Source: JAFHCF01 sp048497495 (lineage in GTDB: Bacteria > Pseudomonadota > Alphaproteobacteria > Rhizobiales > Ancalomicrobiaceae). Taken from it: a stretch of 9,768 bases of DNA. Location of the stretch: positions 1 through 9,768 of the forward strand of contig JAFHCF010000125.1 in the NCBI GenBank assembly GCA_048497495.1, in the 5' to 3' direction. Below the pieces are notes generated by a model. It ran no database searches. It was not told the DNA's origin and saw nothing but the letters and a program-made list of their open reading frames with translations. The translations under genes and the position numbers were made by a program. Below are positions 1 to 6,750 of this stretch, piece after piece; positions within the stretch are counted from its first letter, which is position 1; the number at the start of each line of letters is the position of its first letter.

Positions 1-826
1 CGGGCGCCACATCCGCGCCGCCGGCGTCGACTTCCGCGAGGGCACGATCGGGCTTCGCGCCGGCACCCGCCTCGACTTCACCAACCTCGGCCTGGTCGCC
101 GCGATGAACCACGCCGAGGTGCCGGTCCATCGCCGTCCGCGCATCGCCGTGCTCGCGACCGGCGACGAACTGGTGCCGCCGGGAGGATCCTTGCGCGCCG
201 ACCAGATCGTCGCCTCCAACGGCTACGCCATCACCGCGCTGATCGAGGCGCTCGGCGGCGAACCGGTCGATCTCGGCATCGTCCGCGACGACCTCGACGC
301 CACCATCGCGGCGATCGGCGAGGGCTTCGCGCGCGGCATCGACGCGCTCGTCACCATCGGCGGCGCCTCGGTCGGCGATCACGATTTCGTCCACGCCGCG
401 CTCGCCGCCAACGGCGTCGAGTTCGGCTTCTGGAAACTCGCCATGCGGCCGGGCAAGCCTTTGATGTTCGGACGGCGCGGAACGACCCGTGTCCTCGGCC
501 TGCCCGGCAATCCCGCCGCCTCGCTGGTCTGCTCGCTGCTGTTTCTCGCGCCGCTGGCGCGCGCTCTCGCCGGCCGGCCCGATCCGGCGCCCAAGAGCGA
601 GAGCGTCGTGCTCGGCGCCGACGTCGCCGCCAACGATCTGCGCCAGGATTATCTCAGGGCGCGCCTGGTGATCGACGGCGAGGGACGGCTCGCCGCCGTC
701 CCGGCCGATCATCAGGACTCCTCGCTCCTCACCCGGTTCGCCTCGACCGACGGCCTGATCATCCGTCCGCCGCACGCCCCCGCCGCCCGCGCCGGCGACC
801 TCTGCCGCTTCGTCCGCTTCCCCTGA
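1..826 (+). CDS. moeA: Molybdopterin molybdenumtransferase MoeA (5' truncated by window edge)
   Basis: MoeA inserts molybdate into adenylylated molybdopterin, the last step of molybdenum cofactor synthesis in the cytoplasm. The frame is open from base 2, so the ATG at 104 is internal. About 274 residues are visible of a family that usually has about 400. The first visible residues, GRHIRAAGVDFREG, match the conserved domain that precedes the MoeA/MogA-like fold. The hallmark MoeA motifs then follow in order: AVLATGDELVPPG (about 149-187), the glycine-rich GGASVGDHD (359-385), AMRPGKP (440-460) and LGLPGNP (494-514). A short C-terminal beta domain ends at TGA 824-826. Family, motif order and spacing leave little doubt. 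In related genomes moeA commonly follows moaC and precedes lexA; the lexA side is seen here and the moaC side lies outside the window. Nothing looks damaged. Confidence 0.95.
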   Translation, partial: GRHIRAAGVDFREGTIGLRAGTRLDFTNLGLVAAMNHAEVPVHRRPRIAVLATGDELVPPGGSLRADQIVASNGYAITALIEALGGEPVDLGIVRDDLDATIAAIGEGFARGIDALVTIGGASVGDHDFVHAALAANGVEFGFWKLAMRPGKPLMFGRRGTTRVLGLPGNPAASLVCSLLFLAPLARALAGRPDPAPKSESVVLGADVAANDLRQDYLRARLVIDGEGRLAAVPADHQDSSLLTRFASTDGLIIRPPHAPAARAGDLCRFVRFP

Positions 827-853
827 GGCCGCGGCCGAGGCGCGTCGGCCTCA
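824..853 (+). terminator. Possible moeA terminator hairpin
   Basis: Arms TGAGGCCG (824-831) and CGGCCTCA (846-853) are perfect 8-base complements with a 14-base loop. The left arm includes the moeA stop codon. An alternative 5-base GGCCG/CGGCC pairing with a shorter loop is also possible. Only a weak CTTTGG follows, so this is at best an imperfect intrinsic terminator. Palindromes of this size also arise by chance in such GC-rich DNA. Confidence 0.35.
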
Positions 854-937
854 CTTTGGAGAAACCCCTGGATTTCGGGGCCGCCGCGGCGCTCGCGCCC
901 TCCTGTCCGCCACGTTTTGTTCACGGTCGTGCTTGTG

Positions 938-952
938 GAACATCCGGAGAAC
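938..952 (-). promoter_or_regulatory. LexA operator (SOS box), exact GTTC-N7-GTTC
   Basis: The plus strand reads GAAC (938-941), seven bases, GAAC (949-952), which is GTTC-N7-GTTC on the minus strand. This direct repeat is the established LexA recognition site in alphaproteobacteria. It lies 194 bases upstream of the lexA start, where autoregulation is expected. A -35-like CTTGTG (932-937) and a weak -10-like TGTAGG (954-959) flank it at 16-base spacing, so bound LexA would cover the promoter spacer. The operator match is seen directly; the promoter elements are a guess. Confidence 0.75.
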
Positions 953-963
953 GTGTAGGTTGA

Positions 964-978
964 GTTCGTGATTTGTAC
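964..978 (+). promoter_or_regulatory. Second LexA operator, one mismatch (GTTC-N7-GTAC)
   Basis: GTTC at 964-967 is followed by seven bases and GTAC at 975-978, so 7 of the 8 consensus half-site bases match GTTC-N7-GTTC. It sits 11 bases downstream of the exact box and in the opposite orientation. The pair could allow two LexA dimers to bind and tighten autorepression. Whether this site is occupied cannot be told from sequence. Confidence 0.5.
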
Positions 979-1146
979 TTGTGCCGAATCGATCGGTTCT
1001 CGCCCTTGTCCGAGGGTGGCGAAAGGTCGCGCGGCGCGGGTGAGATCTGCGAACCTCCCCTTCGACGTGGCGTCGTCCGGGGTGCGCGCGCCCATGTGAC
1101 CATGCCGTCGGTGCTCGCGCGCCGAGGCTGACGAGGTGTCGAGCCG

Positions 1147-1866
1147 ATGTTGACGCGCAAGCAGTACGAACTGCTGATGTTCATCCACGAACGGCTGAAG
1201 GAAGCGGGTGTGCCGCCCTCCTTCGACGAAATGAAGGATGCGCTCGATCTGCGCTCCAAGTCGGGGATCCACCGGCTGATCACGGCCTTGGAGGAGCGCG
1301 GCTTCATCCGCCGCCTGCCCAACCGGGCTCGTGCCCTCGAGGTGGTTCGTCTGCCCGATTCGGTCACGCCCGGCCTCGCCTCGGTCGGTCGCGCCACCGT
1401 CGGCAAGGGCTTCTCGCCGTCGGTCATCGAGGGCAGTCTCGGCAAGCCGCGCATGGTCTCCACCGGCGACGACGAGCGCGCCGAGATCGTCTCGGTCCCG
1501 GTGATGGGCCGTATCGCCGCCGGCACGCCGATCTCGGCGATTCAGAGCTACACCCATTCGATTCCCGTGCCGATGGACCTGATCGGCGGCGGCGAGCACT
1601 TCGCGCTCGAGGTGCGCGGCGATTCGATGATCGAGGCGGGCATCCTCGACGGCGACACCGTGCTGATCAAACGCTCCGAGAACGCCGATTCCGGCGACAT
1701 CGTCGTCGCCCTGGTCGACGAGGAGGAGGCGACGCTGAAGCGGCTCAGGAAACGCGGCGCCTCGGTGGCGCTCGAGGCCGCCAACCCGGCCTACGAGACC
1801 CGCATCTTCGGCCCCGACAGGGTCAAGGTTCAGGGTCGGCTGGTCGGCCTGATCCGGCGCTACTGA
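1147..1866 (+). CDS. lexA: LexA repressor, SOS regulator (S24 autoprotease)
   Basis: LexA represses DNA-repair and mutagenesis genes and cleaves itself when RecA binds single-stranded DNA. The product has 239 residues, typical for alphaproteobacteria and longer than the roughly 200 of E. coli. The N-terminal winged-helix domain (about 1-66) opens with MLTRKQYELLMFIHERL, with a recognition-helix region around SKSGIHRLITALEERG. A variable linker follows (about 70-112). The self-cleavage bond is Ala125-Gly126 in GRIAAGTPI. The catalytic dyad is Ser160 in RGDSMIEAGI and Lys198 in EATLKRL. The ATG at 1147 is chosen because it gives the canonical N-terminus and has GAGGTG 8 bases upstream. Operators upstream indicate autoregulation. 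The last bases overlap the convergent comEC stop. All key residues are present. Confidence 0.97.
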   Translation: MLTRKQYELLMFIHERLKEAGVPPSFDEMKDALDLRSKSGIHRLITALEERGFIRRLPNRARALEVVRLPDSVTPGLASVGRATVGKGFSPSVIEGSLGKPRMVSTGDDERAEIVSVPVMGRIAAGTPISAIQSYTHSIPVPMDLIGGGEHFALEVRGDSMIEAGILDGDTVLIKRSENADSGDIVVALVDEEEATLKRLRKRGASVALEAANPAYETRIFGPDRVKVQGRLVGLIRRY

Positions 1867-4800
1867 ACGCCGCCGTCACCCTCGGTGGTCGGGACCTCGG
1901 GCGAGGTCGGAGCGGCGGGAACCCGCTTCTCCGGATCCTCCGCATCCGGGTCGATCGGCGGGGAAGAAGCCGGGTCGCCACGTGATGCGGCGCGCGCGGC
2001 GCGTTCGGCCTCGGCGGCCTCCTCGGCGATGCGCCGCATCAGCGGATCGACCGGGGACCAGGGCCGTGGGAAACGCGGCAGGGACCGGGTGAAGACCAAG
2101 GCGGGATCGGGTTCTCGCGCCGCCGGCTCGGTGGCGCGATCGTCGAGGGCGGCCTCCCGATCCTCCCTCCGCGAGGATCGGGAGGCCGTGCCGAGGCCCG
2201 AGGCGGGATCGGCGGCGCCGTGCCCCGGCCTGCCGAGAGTGCCGTCCGGGACGGGGCCCATGTCGTCCGTGGTGCCGCCCGTGGTGTCGTCGTGGGTCGG
2301 GTCGGTGAGAGACCCTCGTCCCGCGCGGGGGTCCATGGGCCGTCCTCTCGGAGCCGCCGGGAGTGGATCGACGCGCGGCGGGTTGATCGGGCCGGCGAAG
2401 GCGATGGTGGTCGCGCCGCCGGCGGCGAGATCGAGCCGATCGATCACCGTGGTGTGGTCGCGGCAGCCGGGCGGCGCCACCAGGGTGGTGATCACCAGGA
2501 CCGCGCGACGGCATTCCTCATCGAAGGCCCGCGGATCGCGCACCACGACGATTTCGAGTTTTTCGCCACCGGCTCCCGCACCGCCCTCGGGCCGCACCCC
2601 TCCGGCGCCCTTCGAACCGCCCCCGGGCGGGAGCCCGTCTTCGCCCCGCGAACCGTCTTCGGCGGAAGCGCCGGCTTCGCTCCGATCGATGTCCGCGTCG
2701 AGCCGGGCCGCGCCGCCGGTCTCCGCCCCGCGTGGCGAGGCGGGGCGCGTCTCGGCGGCGGAGACCTCGACCGCCCGCCCGGCGCGCGCCGCGACGGCCC
2801 CGTCGGCGCTCGCGGCTGCTTGCCGGTGCTCCCCCGCGCCCGCCGACATGGTCGCGGTCGAGCGCCGCCCGGCGGGGATCTCGAAGACGCAGCCGAGGGG
2901 ATCGCAGGTCCATCCCTCCGTGAGGCTCGCGTCGGTCACCGGTCGTCCATCGCCGTCGGCGGCGAGCCAGATCGCCGTGTCGAAGCGGTCCTGTCGTCCG
3001 GCGAGCACATGGAGCCGCCCGTCGCCACCGCGCACCGCCACCGGAGATCCTTGGCGGCCGATCATCACGTCGGGACGCGGCCCGGCGAAGAGCAGGGCGA
3101 GGGCGGCGAGCGCCGGGAGGAGCCCGAGAAGACGGATCCGGCTCTTCCAGGCCGAGAGCCACAACACGGCGGCGATGCCGAGCGGCATCATCGCGGCGTG
3201 GGAGGCGCCGATCAGGCCGGCGCCGGACGGCAGGCTCGCGGTCCAGCGCCCGACGGCGATCATCCAGTCGACACCGAGCCCCATCACCTGCAAGGGCCAA
3301 TGGTCGAGCCCGAAGGGCATGGCCAGCGCCGCGATCACCGCCGCCGGCATGATCACCAGCCCGGTCACCGGCAGGACCACCATGTTGGCGACGATCGAAT
3401 AGGGCGCGCCGCGGAAGAACACCGCCGCGATCACCGGGGCGGTGGCGAGGCCGGCGACCAGCGACGAGAAGGCGAGGCCCTCGACGTGGCGCAGGCCCGA
3501 TCCGACGAGATGAGCGAGGCGCCCCTCCTCCTTCACCGGCGGTGGCCGCCGCGCCGTCCACAGCCGGTAGAGATCGTAGGAGGCGACCAACGCGATCACC
3601 GCCAGGAAGCTCATGAGAAAGCTCGGCTCGAGCGCCGAGGCCGGATCGACCGCGAGGATCAGCGCGGCGGCGACCGCGACCGTGTGCATGGTGATCGCCG
3701 GCCGATCGACCATCACCGCGAGCAGCGCCACCGACAGCATCAGATGCGAACGCAGCGCCGCGACCTGGTTGCCGGAGAGCAGGAGATAGATCGTCGCCGC
3801 CGCGAAGGCCGCCGCCGCCGCCCATTTCTTGATCGGAAAACCGAGGGCGAGCACCGGAAAGAGCGCCAGCGCGGCGCGGATGGCGACGATCACCCCGCCG
3901 GCGACGAGCCCCATGTGGAGCCCCGAGATCGAGACGATGTGGGTGAGCCCGGCGGCGCGCAGGGGTTCGGCGGCGGATTCCGGGATCGCCCGCTGCTCGC
4001 CGACCATCAGGGCCGCGGCGATCGCCCCCGTCGCGCCGGGCAGGCTCGCCCGCACCCGCTCGGCGACGACGTGGCGCAGCGAGGCGATCGGCCGCAGCAG
4101 TCGGGCGAGGAGCGGCGCTTCGGCGAGTTCGATCGGCGTCGCCCGCCCGAGCACGTAACCGCCCGCCCCGCGTCCCTCGAACCACGCTCGTCTGGCGAAG
4201 TCGTAGCCCCCGGGCAGCACCGGCCCCTCCGGCGGCTTCAGTCGCGCCTTGAAGCGGACGCCCTCGCCGACGTCCGGGCGCCAGGCCTTGGCGGTCAGGG
4301 TCGCGGTGATCCGGGTCGGCGTCGTCTCCGGCGTCAGCCCGCGCCCCTCCATCCGCGCCACGTCGACCGTCAGCCGCAGGCCGCCGCGCGCCGTCGCGTC
4401 GAGACCGACGACGCGCCCCTCGACCGTCACGGTGCGCTCGTGGTCGAGCCGGGGGGCGGCCATCCGCGCCGTCTCCACCGAGGCCGCCGCGATCCCGAGG
4501 ACGAGGGCCGCGATGCCGGCCGAGACCCGCGCCGCGTGGCCCCGTCGCCGCCGCCACGCCACGACCGCCACCGCGACCACGGCGACCAGGAGGACCGCCG
4601 GCAGCCACGGCTCGCGCGGCAGGTGGAAATAGACCGCGATGCCGCAGGCGAAGACGACGACGAGGCCGGGCAGCGCCAGCCCGCCGTCGAGATCGCGGCG
4701 CAGCGCGTCGGCGCCGGCCTCGAGCGCCAGCGCCGCGCGCAGCCTCGGGGTCGCGACGCCGCCGGTCCGCGCCGCCGCGACGATGTCGGCGAGGCGACGG

Positions 4801-4955
4801 GCGCCGGGGATCGCCGCGAGACCGTCGCCGGCCCGCCCCGGTCTCGTCCCCACCGTCCCATCGTCGCCCGCGTCGTCGCGCACGTCGCTCGCCCCTTGGG
4901 TTTTCGTCGAAGGACATGCTACAGGAACCGCCACGCTCCTGACCATCGCCGACAC
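1860..4955 (-). CDS. comEC: ComEC/Rec2-family DNA uptake channel protein, with low-complexity insertions
   Basis: ComEC carries single-stranded DNA across the inner membrane during natural transformation. The product has 1031 residues, against my recollection of about 700-800 for relatives in this order. Hydrophobic segments around 97-165 are followed by an N-terminal soluble DUF4131-type domain (about 165-285). The polytopic Competence domain (about 310-625) carries the signature THIVSISGLHMGL (338-350). The C-terminal part from about 628 resembles the degenerate tail of alphaproteobacterial ComEC and has no HxHxDH metallo-beta-lactamase motif. It is split by a Gly/Ala/Ser/Glu-rich insertion (about 699-797) and followed by a Pro/Asp/Arg-rich tail (858-1031). 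The start is uncertain: GTG at 4955 is the longest form, ATG at 4946 is close, and in-frame GTGs lie further in. The stop TAG (1860-1862) overlaps the lexA end. Competence of the organism is not shown by this gene alone. Confidence 0.9.
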   Translation of the reverse strand: MSAMVRSVAVPVACPSTKTQGASDVRDDAGDDGTVGTRPGRAGDGLAAIPGARRLADIVAAARTGGVATPRLRAALALEAGADALRRDLDGGLALPGLVVVFACGIAVYFHLPREPWLPAVLLVAVVAVAVVAWRRRRGHAARVSAGIAALVLGIAAASVETARMAAPRLDHERTVTVEGRVVGLDATARGGLRLTVDVARMEGRGLTPETTPTRITATLTAKAWRPDVGEGVRFKARLKPPEGPVLPGGYDFARRAWFEGRGAGGYVLGRATPIELAEAPLLARLLRPIASLRHVVAERVRASLPGATGAIAAALMVGEQRAIPESAAEPLRAAGLTHIVSISGLHMGLVAGGVIVAIRAALALFPVLALGFPIKKWAAAAAFAAATIYLLLSGNQVAALRSHLMLSVALLAVMVDRPAITMHTVAVAAALILAVDPASALEPSFLMSFLAVIALVASYDLYRLWTARRPPPVKEEGRLAHLVGSGLRHVEGLAFSSLVAGLATAPVIAAVFFRGAPYSIVANMVVLPVTGLVIMPAAVIAALAMPFGLDHWPLQVMGLGVDWMIAVGRWTASLPSGAGLIGASHAAMMPLGIAAVLWLSAWKSRIRLLGLLPALAALALLFAGPRPDVMIGRQGSPVAVRGGDGRLHVLAGRQDRFDTAIWLAADGDGRPVTDASLTEGWTCDPLGCVFEIPAGRRSTATMSAGAGEHRQAAASADGAVAARAGRAVEVSAAETRPASPRGAETGGAARLDADIDRSEAGASAEDGSRGEDGLPPGGGSKGAGGVRPEGGAGAGGEKLEIVVVRDPRAFDEECRRAVLVITTLVAPPGCRDHTTVIDRLDLAAGGATTIAFAGPINPPRVDPLPAAPRGRPMDPRAGRGSLTDPTHDDTTGGTTDDMGPVPDGTLGRPGHGAADPASGLGTASRSSRREDREAALDDRATEPAAREPDPALVFTRSLPRFPRPWSPVDPLMRRIAEEAAEAERAARAASRGDPASSPPIDPDAEDPEKRVPAAPTSPEVPTTEGDGGVQ
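4896..4924 (+). promoter_or_regulatory. Candidate gltX promoter inside the 5' end of comEC
   Basis: TTGGGT (4896-4901), a 17-base spacer and CTACAG (4919-4924) resemble the alphaproteobacterial RpoD pattern CTTGAC-N17-CTATAT. It lies about 88 bases upstream of the gltX ATG. If real, it overlaps the annotated comEC start on the other strand, as expected when only 56 bases separate the two starts. This is a pattern match only. Confidence 0.3.
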
Positions 4956-5011
4956 CCATGTTCGGTTGCAGCGCGCGCCGCCCTCAACGCCAGCCGAGAT
5001 CCGCTTCGCCC

Positions 5012-6436
5012 ATGGCCGACACCGTCGTCACCCGCTTCGCCCCCTCGCCCACCGGCTACCTGCACATCGGCGGCGCGCGCACGGCGCTCTTCAACTGGCT
5101 CTACGCTCGCCACACCGGCGGCAAGATGCTGTTGCGCATCGAGGACACCGACCGCGAGCGCTCGACCGAGGCGGCGATCGACGCCATCCTCGACGGGCTG
5201 CGCTGGCTCGGGCTCGAGGGCGAAGGCGAGCCGATCTTCCAGTTCGCCCGGATGGATCGCCATGCCGAGATCGCCAACGAGCTCCTGGCGCGCGGGCTCG
5301 CCTATCGCTGCTTCGCCAGCCAGGCCGAGCTCGAGGAGATGCGCGAGACGGCGATGAAGGAGAGCCGGCCGCCGCGCTACGACGGGCGTTGGCGCGACCG
5401 CGATCCCGCCGAGGCGCCCGTCGGCGTCCAGCCGGTGATCCGGCTGAAGATGCCGCAGGAGGGCGAGACCGTCGTCGACGACCGGGTCCAGGGCCGCGTC
5501 GTCTTCCGCAACGACGTCCTCGACGACTTCATCCTGCTGCGCTCCGACGGCACGCCGACCTACATGCTGGCGGTCGTCGTCGACGATCACGACATGGGTG
5601 TCACCCATGTCATCCGCGGCGACGATCACCTGACCAATGCCGCTCGCCAGACCCAGATCTACCGCGCCATGGGCTGGACCGTGCCGGTCTGGGCCCACAT
5701 CCCGCTGATCCACGGCGCCGACGGCGCCAAGCTCTCCAAGCGCCACGGGGCGCTCGGCGTCGATGCCTATCGCGCCATGGGCTTTCTGCCGGAGGCGCTG
5801 CTCAACTATCTCGCCCGCCTCGGCTGGAGCCACGGCGACGACGAGATGTTCTCGCTCGCCCAGGCGATCGAGTGGTTCGAGATCGGCGACGTCAACAAGA
5901 GCGCCGCGCGCTTCGACTTCGCCAAGCTGGAGAACCTCAACGGCCACTACATGCGCGCCACCCCGGACGATGCGCTGTGGCAGGCCTTCGCCGCCTTCCT
6001 GCCGCACACCGAGGAGGGTCGGGCGCTGCTCGCCAAGCTCGACGACAGGCTCGCGGCGAAGATCCGCGCCGCCCTGCCGGGCCTGAAGGAACGCGCCAAG
6101 ACGCTGGTCGAGTTGCTCGACGGCGCCCGCTTCATCCATGCGACGCGCCCGCTGGCGATGGAGGAGAAGGCGGCGGCGCTGCTCGACGCGGCCGGCCTCG
6201 CCGTCCTCGAAGCTCTCCACCCGCGCCTCGCCGCGCTCGAGACCTGGTCGGCCGAGACCACCGAAGCGGTGGTGCGGACCTACGCCGAGGAGACCGGGCT
6301 GAAGCTCGGCAAGGCGGCGCAGCCGCTGCGCGCCGCCCTGACCGGCCGCACCACCTCGCCGGGAATCTTCGACGTGCTCGCCGTGCTCGGCCGCGACGAG
6401 ACCCTGGCCCGCCTCGCCGACCGCTCGCCGGCGTGA
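5012..6436 (+). CDS. gltX: Glutamyl-tRNA synthetase (class I)
   Basis: GltX charges tRNA with glutamate using ATP in the cytoplasm. The product has 474 residues, the normal family length. The ATP-binding HIGH-type motif is PSPTGYLHIGG (11-21), followed by LLRIEDTDRERS (40-51). The second class I signature KLSKRHG is at 240-246. The C-terminal helical anticodon-binding half runs to the end. Only one cysteine (Cys100, in YRCFAS) is in the region where E. coli GluRS holds its zinc cluster, so zinc is probably not bound. The ATG at 5012 is preferred over an in-frame ATG at 4958 because MADTVVTRFAPSPTG is the usual N-terminus and the 18 extra residues are basic and unlike the family. No strong ribosome binding site is seen. 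Many alphaproteobacteria have two GltX paralogues and lack GlnRS, so this one could also charge tRNA-Gln; the sequence alone does not settle that. Confidence 0.96.
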   Translation: MADTVVTRFAPSPTGYLHIGGARTALFNWLYARHTGGKMLLRIEDTDRERSTEAAIDAILDGLRWLGLEGEGEPIFQFARMDRHAEIANELLARGLAYRCFASQAELEEMRETAMKESRPPRYDGRWRDRDPAEAPVGVQPVIRLKMPQEGETVVDDRVQGRVVFRNDVLDDFILLRSDGTPTYMLAVVVDDHDMGVTHVIRGDDHLTNAARQTQIYRAMGWTVPVWAHIPLIHGADGAKLSKRHGALGVDAYRAMGFLPEALLNYLARLGWSHGDDEMFSLAQAIEWFEIGDVNKSAARFDFAKLENLNGHYMRATPDDALWQAFAAFLPHTEEGRALLAKLDDRLAAKIRAALPGLKERAKTLVELLDGARFIHATRPLAMEEKAAALLDAAGLAVLEALHPRLAALETWSAETTEAVVRTYAEETGLKLGKAAQPLRAALTGRTTSPGIFDVLAVLGRDETLARLADRSPA

Positions 6437-6552
6437 CCGCGTGACCGGCGGGACACCGGCCGTCGGCCCGACCAATCGTCCCCACGACCCTTTCCGCCCG
6501 ACGGGCAACCCATGCCGCAGCGCGAAAATTCCCTTCGCAACCACGGCAAGCG

Positions 6553-6580
6553 ATTGGTTTGCATGATCTTTGCTCTAAAT
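6553..6580 (+). promoter_or_regulatory. Alternative gltA promoter candidate
   Basis: ATTGGT (6553-6558), a 16-base spacer and CTAAAT (6575-6580) resemble CTTGAC-N17-CTATAT and lie in the AT-richest part of the intergenic region. If used, the gltA leader would be about 165 bases. It competes with the candidate at 6607-6635, or both may be used. Confidence 0.3.
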
Positions 6581-6606
6581 CCGGCAGACTTTATCCGTAG
6601 GAAGTG

Positions 6607-6635
6607 CTTGTCGGTCGGTCGGGAATGGTCTACGG
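6607..6635 (+). promoter_or_regulatory. Candidate gltA promoter
   Basis: CTTGTC (6607-6612) matches 5 of 6 bases of the alphaproteobacterial -35 CTTGAC. After exactly 17 bases comes CTACGG (6630-6635), which shares the first three bases of the -10 CTATAT. A start near 6642 would give a leader of about 110 bases that contains the inverted repeat at 6679-6697. This is a pattern match without other support. Confidence 0.35.
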
Positions 6636-6678
6636 CTCGCACTCGGCAGCACGGCTCGGGGACCTCGGTCCTCCGTCC

Positions 6679-6697
6679 ACCGTTTTTCTGAAACGGT
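6679..6697 (+). repeat. Inverted repeat in the gltA leader
   Basis: ACCGTTT (6679-6685) and AAACGGT (6691-6697) are perfect 7-base complements around the 5-base loop TTCTG, ending 53 bases before the gltA ATG. There is no following T-run, so it is not an obvious terminator. It could be a regulator-binding site or an RNA leader hairpin; nothing in the sequence decides which. Confidence 0.5.
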
Positions 6698-6750
6698 TAG
6701 ATGTTTGGAGCCGGCCAGTCGTTCGATCTTCCGCGCCCGGGGGTATCCGC

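Larger units (their letters stand above)
827..1146. other. moeA-lexA intergenic region (lexA control region)
   Basis: This stretch of 320 bases has no credible gene. The frames that cross it on the minus strand are arginine-rich antisense readings of lexA. It holds a possible moeA terminator at its left edge, a LexA operator cluster at about 919-978, and a GAGGTG Shine-Dalgarno-like site (1133-1138) placed 8 bases before the lexA ATG. I see nothing identifiable between about 1010 and 1130. Confidence 0.7.
6437..6750. other. gltX-gltA intergenic region, gltA promoter and leader
   Basis: This stretch of 314 bases has no credible gene. The gltA frame stays open back to 6604, but the extra 49 residues are not citrate synthase-like. 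It begins with GTGACC repeated twice (about 6439-6452) and a few short GC palindromes, none followed by a T-run, so I see no convincing gltX terminator. The middle (about 6525-6610) is clearly less GC-rich than its surroundings and holds promoter-like sequences. Three tandem TCGG units sit at 6611-6622. A 7-base inverted repeat lies at 6679-6697. No strong Shine-Dalgarno precedes the gltA ATG, only a G-run at 6739-6743. Confidence 0.7.

Noticed and set aside
996..1010. Third LexA-box-like sequence, GTTC-N7-TGTC
   Set aside because: Two of the four bases in the second half-site do not match; too weak to call.
712..1599. Minus-strand frames across the moeA-lexA gap
   Set aside because: They cover the LexA operators and the lexA N-terminus in antisense and have shadow-like composition.
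2518..4959. A second long minus-strand frame inside comEC (about 813 residues)
   Set aside because: It is arginine-rich and low-complexity, in a different frame from the ComEC signature residues; a shadow.
2220..5357. A very long open frame on the plus strand opposite comEC (about 1045 residues)
   Set aside because: Its translation is dominated by Arg, Gly, His and Asp with no recognisable domain, while the minus strand encodes a clear ComEC with membrane segments. Long antisense frames are expected in DNA this GC-rich.
4919..6544. Minus-strand frame of about 541 residues opposite gltX, and a similar one opposite gltA (6697-7965)
   Set aside because: Both lie antisense to unmistakable enzymes with intact catalytic motifs and show no family resemblance themselves.
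6604..6750. N-terminal extension of gltA to 6604
   Set aside because: The 49 added residues are unlike citrate synthase, and the segment contains promoter-like sequence and an inverted repeat.
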